From assembly GCF_000718635.1 (NCBI RefSeq), contig NZ_JOBF01000027.1:1-64000 (forward strand): a stretch of 64,000 bases of DNA. The letters run 5' to 3'. Both the position numbers and the translations under genes were made by a program. The notes under the pieces were generated by a model that saw only the letters and a program-made list of their open reading frames with translations, had not been told where the DNA came from and searched no databases. This document shows positions 57,866 through 64,000 of this stretch, one piece after another. The first letter of the stretch is position 1, and each line of letters starts with the position of its first letter. The DNA is from Streptomyces varsoviensis. Lineage in GTDB: Bacteria > Actinomycetota > Actinomycetes > Streptomycetales > Streptomycetaceae.

Positions 57866-59338
57866 ATGCACACCGACTTCGACCGCTGCGTACGGGCCGT
57901 GCGGTCCAAGGACGCCCGCTTCGACGGATGGTTCTTCACCGCCGTCCTGACCACCCGGATCTACTGCCGGCCGAGCTGCCCGGTGGTGCCGCCGAAGGTC
58001 GAGAACATGACCTTCTACCCCAGCGCGGCAGCCGCCCAGCAGGCCGGGTTCCGGGCGTGCAAGCGGTGCCGGCCGGACGCGAGCCCGGGATCGCCGGAGT
58101 GGAACGAGCGCGCCGACCTCGTCGCCCGGGCCATGCGGCTGATCGGCGACGGAGTGGTGGACCGCGAAGGGGTGCCGGGGCTCGCCGCGCGGCTCGGCTA
58201 CTCGACGCGGCAGATCGAACGGCAGTTGCTCGCGGAGCTGGGCGCCGGGCCGCAGGCGCTGGCCCGGTCCCAGCGGGCGCAGACCGGGCGGCTGCTCATC
58301 GAGACCACCGAACTCCCCATGGGCGACGTCGCGTTCGCCGCCGGGTTCTCCTCCATCCGCACCTTCAACGAGACCGTACGGGAGGTCTTCGCCCTCTCCC
58401 CGAGCGAACTGCGCGCCCGCGCCGCCCGCGGCCGGCAGCCGGCCCCGCCCGGGGTGCTCGCGCTGCGCCTGCCCTACCGGGCGCCCCTGTGCCCCGACAA
58501 CCTCTTCGGCCACCTCGCCGCGACCGCCGTGCCCGGCGTGGAGGAGTGGCGCGACGGCGCGTACCGGCGCACCCTGCGCCTCCCCTACGGGCACGGCACC
58601 GTCGAACTGCGCCCCCGGCCCGGCCATATCGGCTGCCGCCTCGCCCTCACCGACCAGCGCGACCTCACCGGCGCGATCAGCCGCTGCCGGCGGCTGCTGG
58701 ACCTCGACGCCGACCCCGAGGCCGTCGACGACCTGCTGCGCGCCGACGAACGCCTCGCGCCCCTCGTCGACAAGGCCCCCGGGCGGCGCGTGCCGCGCAC
58801 CGTGGACGCGGACGAGTTCGCCGTACGGGCCGTGCTCGGCCAGCAGGTGTCGACCGCCGCCGCCCGTACGCTCGCCGCACGGCTCGTCACCGCGCACGGC
58901 GAGCCGGTCGAGGACCCGGCGGGCGGCCTCACCCGCCTCTTCCCCTCCGCCGAGGCGCTGGCCGCCCTCGACCCCGCCGCCCTCGCCATGCCCGCCGGCC
59001 GCCGGGCCACCGTCGTCGCCATGATCGACGCCCTCGCCTCCGGGGAGCTGGCCCTCGGCGTCGGCAGCGACTGGCCGGCGGCCCGCGCCTTCCTCGACGC
59101 CACGCCCGGCATCGGGCCCTGGACCACCGAGATCGTCGCCATGCGCGCGCTCGGCGACCCCGACGCCTTCGTCCCGACGGACCTCGGGGTCCGCCGCGCG
59201 GCGGTGGAGCTGGGCCTCCCGGCCACCCCGGCCGCCCTCACCCGGCACGCGGCGGCCTGGCGGCCCTGGCGCGCGTACGCCGTCCAGTACCTCTGGTCCG
59301 CCGACGACCACGCCATCAACCACCTCCCCGCCGGATGA
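57866..59338 (+). CDS. Ada-AlkA fusion: methylphosphotriester-sensing regulator with 3-methyladenine DNA glycosylase
   Basis: 490 residues from ATG 57866. The Ada N-terminal zinc domain has Cys34 and Cys38 in IYCRPSCPVVPP and the second pair in ACKRCRPD; one of these accepts a methyl group from DNA phosphotriesters. An AraC-type helix-turn-helix follows (LAARLGYSTRQIERQL). The rest is an AlkA glycosylase with PGIGPWTTEIVAMRALGDPD, containing the helix-hairpin-helix, and the catalytic Asp in PTDLGV. In actinobacteria this fusion both senses and repairs alkylation damage. It precedes ogt. Confidence 0.93.
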   Translation: MHTDFDRCVRAVRSKDARFDGWFFTAVLTTRIYCRPSCPVVPPKVENMTFYPSAAAAQQAGFRACKRCRPDASPGSPEWNERADLVARAMRLIGDGVVDREGVPGLAARLGYSTRQIERQLLAELGAGPQALARSQRAQTGRLLIETTELPMGDVAFAAGFSSIRTFNETVREVFALSPSELRARAARGRQPAPPGVLALRLPYRAPLCPDNLFGHLAATAVPGVEEWRDGAYRRTLRLPYGHGTVELRPRPGHIGCRLALTDQRDLTGAISRCRRLLDLDADPEAVDDLLRADERLAPLVDKAPGRRVPRTVDADEFAVRAVLGQQVSTAAARTLAARLVTAHGEPVEDPAGGLTRLFPSAEALAALDPAALAMPAGRRATVVAMIDALASGELALGVGSDWPAARAFLDATPGIGPWTTEIVAMRALGDPDAFVPTDLGVRRAAVELGLPATPAALTRHAAAWRPWRAYAVQYLWSADDHAINHLPAG

Positions 59339-59393
59339 CCTCCCGCGCGTGAGCGCACCGCCCACCGGCCGCCTGTACCGTCGCCTCCTCGCC

Positions 59394-59441
59394 TCGATAT
59401 CGACATCGACATCGGCCTCGACCTCGACCTCGACCTCGACC
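59394..59441. repeat. 6-bp microsatellite (TCGACC-type, eight units)
   Basis: Eight hexamers from TCGATA through TCGACA to TCGACC in a row fill much of the 117-base gap between the ada-alkA and ogt genes and end 15 bases before the ogt start. Confidence 0.8.
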
Positions 59442-59455
59442 GGAAGATCCACCCC

Positions 59456-59959
59456 ATGCGCGTACACACCCGCCTCGACAGCCCCTACGGCGCCCTCACC
59501 CTCGTCGCCGACGACGGGGTCCTGTGCGGCCTCTACATGACCGACCAGCGCCACCGCCCGCCCGAGGAGACCTTCGGCGACCCCGACGACACGCCCTTCA
59601 CCGAGGTCGTGCGCCAGTTGACCGGCTATTTCGCGGGCGAGATCACCGAGTTCGAGCTGCCGCTGCACCTGGACGGCACGCCGTTCCAGCGCCGCGTCTG
59701 GAGCGAGCTCCAGCGCATCCCGTACGGCGAGACCATCTCGTACGGGCAGCTCGCCGACCGCATCGACGCGCCCGGCGCCTCCCGCGCGGTCGGCCTCGCC
59801 AACGGCAAGAACCCCATCGGCATCATCGTCCCCTGCCACCGCGTCGTGGGCTCCACCGGCAGCCTCACCGGCTACGGCGGCGGCCTCGACCGCAAGCGGC
59901 GGCTCCTCGACTTCGAGCGCGGCATCAGCGCGACGACGGAGCAGGACGCGCTGTTCTGA
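59456..59959 (+). CDS. ogt: Methylated-DNA--protein-cysteine methyltransferase
   Basis: 167 residues. The active-site motif is IVPCHRVVG with acceptor Cys127, followed by LTGYGGGLDRKRRLLDFE; GTPFQRRVWSELQRIPYGETISY is the usual DNA-binding helix region. It removes O6-alkyl groups from guanine by suicidal transfer. It follows the Ada-AlkA gene on the same strand with a microsatellite between, and the two probably form an alkylation-response pair. GGAAG lies near ATG 59456. Confidence 0.95.
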   Translation: MRVHTRLDSPYGALTLVADDGVLCGLYMTDQRHRPPEETFGDPDDTPFTEVVRQLTGYFAGEITEFELPLHLDGTPFQRRVWSELQRIPYGETISYGQLADRIDAPGASRAVGLANGKNPIGIIVPCHRVVGSTGSLTGYGGGLDRKRRLLDFERGISATTEQDALF

Positions 59960-60096
59960 GGGCCTTGCGCGGCTCCGTCTCCCTCGGCGGCCGTCTACGG
60001 CCCCGGCGCGATGGGTAGGCCATCGGTGTACGTCTCCCGCCCCGGGCCGGGCTGCTCGGTCCGGGGCCCTGCCGCACGAGAGGCGGTGGCGAAGGC

Positions 60097-61575
60097 ATGC
60101 GCGATGCCGAGGCGGTACGGCCGTCGGGGCTGTCGGGGCCATCGAGTAAGCAGCCGTCGCGTACGGGGCGCGGGCACGCCGTGGTCGTGGGGGGAGGGTA
60201 CGCGGGGCTCGTCGCGGCCCGGGTCCTCGCCCGCCGCTTCGCGGCGGTGACCGTGCTCGAAGCGGACCGGATCGACCCCGGCCCCGTCCACCGCAAGGGC
60301 ACCCCGCAGAGCCGCCACCCCCACGCGCTCCTCGCGCGCGGCGCGGACGTCCTCGAAGGGCTCTTCCCCGGCCTGCGGGCCGAACTCGCCGCGAACGGCG
60401 CCCCGTTGTCCGACTTCGGCCGCTTCCCCATGCTCTACCCCACGGGCTGGTCCCCGCGCGTCACGACGGGCATCCCCCTAATGACCTTCAGCCGGCCCCT
60501 GCTGGACGCCGCCGTCCGCGGCCGGGTGCTGGCCCTGCCCGGCGTCGCCCTCGCCGACCGGACCCGAGTGGAAGGGCTCGTCCTCGATGCCGCGCGCCGA
60601 CGCGTCATCGGCGTCCGTACGGTCCGTACGGACGAGCGCGCTCAAGCCGGCGCGGCCCCCGCCGCCGGACCCGCCCCAGCCGACGCCGCCCCGGGGGCCG
60701 AGCGCGGTCAAGCCGACGCCGCCCCGCCGTCGCCCGGGCCGGGCCGCACCCTCCCCGCCGACCTCGTCGTCATCGCCGCCGGGCGCCACTCCCGCCTGCC
60801 CCGGTGGCTGGCCGACGCCGGGCTCCCGGCCCCCGCCGCGCTCAGCGTCGACGCCCGCCTGTCCTACGCCTCCCGCGTCTACCGCCGCGCCGCCGGGCCC
60901 GCCCCCGACTGGCAGGCGTCGTTGCAGGCGACCCTCGCGCCGACCACGCGGCGCGGCGGTACGGTCCTGGCGATCGAGGACGGGCGGTGGCTGGTCTGCC
61001 TGTTCGGCGCGGACGGCGAGATGGCGCCGACCGACCCCGACGGGTTCGCCGCGTACGCGGCCTCGCTGGCCAATCCGCACATCGGGCAGGTCGTGGCGGC
61101 GGCCCGGCCGCTCGGGCCCGTCCACCGGTACGCGGGGCTCGGCGGCCAGTGGCACCGCTACGACCGGCTCCGGCCCTGGCCCGGCGGGCTCGTCGTGCTG
61201 GGCGACGCGCTGTGCTCGCTGAACCCGCTGTACGGGCACGGGATGACCGTCGCCGCGATGCAGGCCGTACTGCTGGACCACACGCTCGACCACCCCTTCG
61301 ACGGCCGTACTTGCCGCCGCTACCAACGGCGTGCCGCGCGCACCCTGCGGTTCCCCTGGCTGCTGGCGTCGAGCCTCGACCTCGGCTGGAGCACGGACCG
61401 CGTGCCCCTGTCGGCCGCCCTCGCGCGGCGGGCCCTCGGCCGGTTGCTGCGGCGCGTTCCCGACGATCCCGCCCTGTACCGGCGCTTCCTGAAGGTCCAG
61501 CACATGACGGCCTCGCCCGCCACGCTCCTCCTCCCGTCCCTCGGCCGACCGGACGGAGGGCGCGGCGTGACATGA
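60097..61575 (+). CDS. FAD-dependent monooxygenase/oxidoreductase next to a terpene synthase
   Basis: 492 residues. FAD-binding features are VVVGGGYAGLVAARVLARR near residue 30, DLVVIAAGRHSRLPRWL, and GLVVLGDALCSLNPLYGHGM, the GD motif of group A flavin monooxygenases. HPHALLARG resembles the family of FAD enzymes often found with terpene or polyketide genes. A low-complexity Ala/Pro insertion lies around residue 190. Its stop overlaps the terpene synthase ATG (ATGA), so the two are co-translated and probably act in one pathway. Confidence 0.83.
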   Translation: MRDAEAVRPSGLSGPSSKQPSRTGRGHAVVVGGGYAGLVAARVLARRFAAVTVLEADRIDPGPVHRKGTPQSRHPHALLARGADVLEGLFPGLRAELAANGAPLSDFGRFPMLYPTGWSPRVTTGIPLMTFSRPLLDAAVRGRVLALPGVALADRTRVEGLVLDAARRRVIGVRTVRTDERAQAGAAPAAGPAPADAAPGAERGQADAAPPSPGPGRTLPADLVVIAAGRHSRLPRWLADAGLPAPAALSVDARLSYASRVYRRAAGPAPDWQASLQATLAPTTRRGGTVLAIEDGRWLVCLFGADGEMAPTDPDGFAAYAASLANPHIGQVVAAARPLGPVHRYAGLGGQWHRYDRLRPWPGGLVVLGDALCSLNPLYGHGMTVAAMQAVLLDHTLDHPFDGRTCRRYQRRAARTLRFPWLLASSLDLGWSTDRVPLSAALARRALGRLLRRVPDDPALYRRFLKVQHMTASPATLLLPSLGRPDGGRGVT

Positions 61576-62627
61576 CGAACCACCCTGAGGACATCGAGCG
61601 GTTGGTCCTCCTGCCCGGCCCGGAACATCCCCTCTACGAACTCCCGCCCCGGCGGGCGGCGAACGCGCGCGCTCTCGACGAGATGGTCGTCGACTGGGCG
61701 CGGCGCTACGGCCCGGCGGACGGCCCGGCGGACGGCCCGGCGGCGCCCGAGAGGATGACGGCCGTCCGGGCGGGCGACCTCATCGCGCGCACCTACCCCG
61801 GCCTGCGCGCCGACCGCGCCGTGCCGCTCGCGGGCTGGTTCGCCTGGCTCTTCGCCATCGACGACTACTTCGACCACGGCGGCCCGCGCACCCCGGACGG
61901 CCACGCCGCCGCCACCCGGAAGGTGCTGGCGGCGCTCCCGACGGCACCGGAGACGGCCGGGCCGGGTGACGCCGATCCGGGCCCGCCGCTGGTGCGCCAC
62001 ATCGCGCACGTATGGCGGCGCATCGCCCCCGGGTGCGGCCTCTGCTGGCGCATGCGGTTCCTCACGCATGTGACGCACTTTCTGAGCGCCTTCCAGTACG
62101 AGGAGTTGAACCGGCGTCGGCGCCACACGCCGTCCCTCGACGGCTACGTACAACTGCGCCGCGCTTCCGGCTCCATCACCGCCTGCCTCGATCTGCTGGA
62201 GTTCGCCACGGGGTTGGAGGTGCCGCCGCTGCTCCACGAGACGGAGCAGTTGCGGACGATGGCCAACAGGGCCGCCGACGTCGTGGTCTGGGTCAACGAC
62301 GTGGTGTCGCTGAAGAAGGAACTGGCCATCGGCGAGACCACCAACGGCGTCCTGGTCGTAGGGCGCGAACTCGGCCTGAGCGCACAGGAATCGGTGGACT
62401 ACATCTACGCCCGCGTCGCCGACGACATCCGGGCGTTCCACGCCGCGGAGGCCGAGCTGGAGCGGATCTGCGCCCGGTGGCTCGGCGTGACGGAGGCGGA
62501 GCGCGCGGCGCTGGGCTCCCTCGCGGACGGGATGCGGTGCTGGATGCGCGGAAACCTCGACTGGTCGATACGGTCCGGACGGTACGCCGTCGCCCCCGAG
62601 GCGTCCGGGCGCGCCGCCGCCCGGTGA
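61572..62627 (+). CDS. Class I terpene synthase
   Basis: 351 residues. The metal-binding acidic motif is DDYFD (Asp97, Asp98) and the NSE motif is NDVVSLKKE from Asn242. LFAIDDYFDHGG and the WVNDVVSLKKELA context are typical of bacterial sesqui- or diterpene cyclases. A small Gly-Pro-Ala-Asp repeat lies near residue 50. It overlaps the FAD enzyme gene upstream and a P450 follows after 11 bases. Which hydrocarbon it makes cannot be told. Confidence 0.92.
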   Translation: MTNHPEDIERLVLLPGPEHPLYELPPRRAANARALDEMVVDWARRYGPADGPADGPAAPERMTAVRAGDLIARTYPGLRADRAVPLAGWFAWLFAIDDYFDHGGPRTPDGHAAATRKVLAALPTAPETAGPGDADPGPPLVRHIAHVWRRIAPGCGLCWRMRFLTHVTHFLSAFQYEELNRRRRHTPSLDGYVQLRRASGSITACLDLLEFATGLEVPPLLHETEQLRTMANRAADVVVWVNDVVSLKKELAIGETTNGVLVVGRELGLSAQESVDYIYARVADDIRAFHAAEAELERICARWLGVTEAERAALGSLADGMRCWMRGNLDWSIRSGRYAVAPEASGRAAAR

Positions 62628-62638
62628 AGGAGGACCCG

Positions 62639-64000
62639 GTGAGCACGTCACCATTCACCTACGGCGCGGCCCCCGGAGCCCTTCCGGGCCTCGGCCACCT
62701 CTGGCCGCTGCTGCGCCGCCCCACCGAATTCCTGGCCGAACTGCCCGCGTACGGCGACCTCGTGGAGATCCGGCTCGGGCGGTCCCGCGCGTACGTGCCG
62801 TGCCACCCCGAACTGCTGCGGCGGGTGCTGGCCGACGACCGTACGTACGACAAGGGCGGCGCGTACTACGACCGGGCCCGCGCGATGGCCGGCAACGGCG
62901 TCGCCACCTGTCCGCACCGCGACCACCGCAGACAGCGCAGGCTCCTCCAACCAGCTTTTCAGAAAGGTCAGTTGGCCGCGTACGCGGAGGTGATGACGGA
63001 GGAGATCGCGGCGCTCACCGACTCCTGGGAGCCGGGTCGGGTCATCGACGCGTACCCCGTCCTGTACGGGCTCTCCTTGCGCACGCTCACCCGCACCCTG
63101 TTCGGCACGCGCGTCGACGAGGCGGTCGTCGACGGCATCCGGCGCTCCTTCGAGACGGCGTTCAGCGGGTTCTTCCGCCAGATGTTCATGCCCCCGGCGC
63201 TGCGCCGGGCGCCCCTGCCCGCCAACCTCCGCCACCGGCGGGCGCTGCGGCGGCTGCGCGACACCGTGGAGCGGATCGTCGCCTCCCGGCCGCGCGACGG
63301 GGCCGACCGCGGCGACCTGCTGTCGGTCATGCTGGCCGCGCGGGACGAGGACGGCGGGCCGGGGCTGTCCGACGCGGAGGTGCACGACCAGGTCGTCACG
63401 GTGCTGGCCGCCGGCACGGAGACCGTCGCCGCCACGCTCACCTGGGCCGCCGTGCTGCTGACCCGGCACCCCGCGGAACAGGAGAGGCTGCGCGCCGAGT
63501 GCGCGGCCGTCCTCGACGGGCGCCCCGCCCGCTGGGCCGACGTCCCGCGGCTGCCCCGCGCCGAGCGCGTGATCGACGAGACGGTGCGGCTGTACCCGCC
63601 GGGGTGGCTGTTCACCCGCGTGACCACCGCCGAGACGGACCTGGCCGGCCGCTCCTTGGCACCCGGTGCCACCGTGGTCGTCAGCCCGGCCCCGGTCCAC
63701 CGCCACCCCGGCGTCTACCGTGACGCCCTCGCGTTCGACCCGGACCGGTGGCTTCCGGCCCGCGCCGCCGCCCTGCCCCGCGGCGCGTTCGTCGGCTTCG
63801 GGGCCGGGGCGCGCAAGTGCGTCGGCGACGCCTACGGCATGGCCGAGTGCGTGATCGCCCTCGCCACGCTCGTCAGCCGCTGGGAACTCGCCGCCGAACC
63901 CGGCGCCGACCTGCGGCCCGTACCGCTCGCCGCCTTCTACCGCCCGCGCCGCCTGTCGCTGCGGCTGACCCGCCGTACGGAGCCCGGGGGGCCGGCGAGC
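62639..64000 (+). CDS. Cytochrome P450 (open at the right edge, near-complete)
   Basis: 454 codons are present from GTG 62639, which has a perfect AAGGAGG 6 bases upstream; no stop occurs before the window ends. I-helix VLAAGTETVAATL, ETVRLYPPGW for ExxR, and FGAGARKCVG with heme Cys394 are all present, so only the last few residues may be missing. The sequence resembles terpene-oxidising actinobacterial P450s. With the terpene synthase and FAD enzyme it forms a small terpenoid cluster that may continue to the right. Confidence 0.92.
   Translation, partial: MSTSPFTYGAAPGALPGLGHLWPLLRRPTEFLAELPAYGDLVEIRLGRSRAYVPCHPELLRRVLADDRTYDKGGAYYDRARAMAGNGVATCPHRDHRRQRRLLQPAFQKGQLAAYAEVMTEEIAALTDSWEPGRVIDAYPVLYGLSLRTLTRTLFGTRVDEAVVDGIRRSFETAFSGFFRQMFMPPALRRAPLPANLRHRRALRRLRDTVERIVASRPRDGADRGDLLSVMLAARDEDGGPGLSDAEVHDQVVTVLAAGTETVAATLTWAAVLLTRHPAEQERLRAECAAVLDGRPARWADVPRLPRAERVIDETVRLYPPGWLFTRVTTAETDLAGRSLAPGATVVVSPAPVHRHPGVYRDALAFDPDRWLPARAAALPRGAFVGFGAGARKCVGDAYGMAECVIALATLVSRWELAAEPGADLRPVPLAAFYRPRRLSLRLTRRTEPGGPAS

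Noticed and set aside
1..64000. tRNA, rRNA, transposase, integrase or attachment sites
   Set aside because: None was recognised on either strand, so no mobile-element boundary is claimed despite the island-like content.

Overview
The window reads as a high-GC actinomycete chromosome, almost certainly Streptomyces or a close relative. Codon third positions are nearly all G/C, Shine-Dalgarno sites are AAGGAGG-like, GTG starts and ATGA/GTGA overlaps are common, and housekeeping families (AfsR/SARP, Ada-AlkA, phytoene-desaturase-like) look streptomycete. No tRNA, rRNA, IS element, phage gene or CRISPR array was seen.

From 1 to about 46.8 kb lies what looks like one large, unfamiliar natural-product locus. 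Minus-strand operon A (10.2 kb down to 1) encodes a methyltransferase, a homocitrate/isopropylmalate-synthase-like enzyme, two complete LeuC+LeuD-type aconitase pairs, a LysN-like aminotransferase, a radical SAM enzyme, and its own Fe-S assembly proteins (A-type carrier, Nfu-like protein, start of SufB). Two MFS transporters, an IclR regulator and a TrmO-like protein (10.7-15.5 kb) separate it from minus-strand block B (32.8 to 15.6 kb). Block B runs: AsnRS-like catalytic core, P450, methyltransferase, then a mycofactocin cassette (mftA, B, C, E, SDR, F, D), an MccF-like peptidase, methyltransferase, carbamoyltransferase, editing-domain-less ThrRS paralogue, DegT aminotransferase and a mycofactocin-type SDR. 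Plus-strand operon C (33.1-38.9 kb) encodes a 34-residue double-glycine peptide, a C39-peptidase ABC exporter, a condensation-domain protein lacking the HH dyad, a stand-alone carrier protein and an adenylation enzyme. A second short ThrRS (39.1-40.4 kb) sits behind a leader peptide with three consecutive Thr codons followed by a 14-bp hairpin, which looks like a threonine-responsive attenuator. Regulators follow: a LuxR-type DNA-binding protein, an XRE-TPR protein and an AfsR-like SARP, with two small membrane-targeted peptides.

My reading, which is inference, is that the locus makes a small amino-acid- or peptide-like product. Chain-elongation and Fe-S enzymes would build an unusual acid or amino acid; the discrete NRPS parts, AsnRS-like ligase, carbamoyltransferase, P450 and mycofactocin-linked dehydrogenases would tailor it; and one or both ThrRS copies plus the MccF-like peptidase would protect the host. 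The ThrRS copies suggest threonyl-tRNA synthetase as target.

From 47 to 54.5 kb the genes look general: lipoate-protein ligase, lipoprotein, gamma-glutamyltransferase, inositol-phosphatase-like protein, FAD oxidoreductase, Trypco1-like protein, methyltransferase. A second compact cluster (54.8-57.7 kb) encodes a cyclodipeptide synthase, a P450 and a two-subunit cyclic-dipeptide-oxidase-like enzyme. Alkylation-repair genes (Ada-AlkA, Ogt) follow. A third cluster, cut by the right edge, encodes an FAD enzyme, a class I terpene synthase and a P450. Short tandem repeats are unusually frequent in spacers and linkers across the window.
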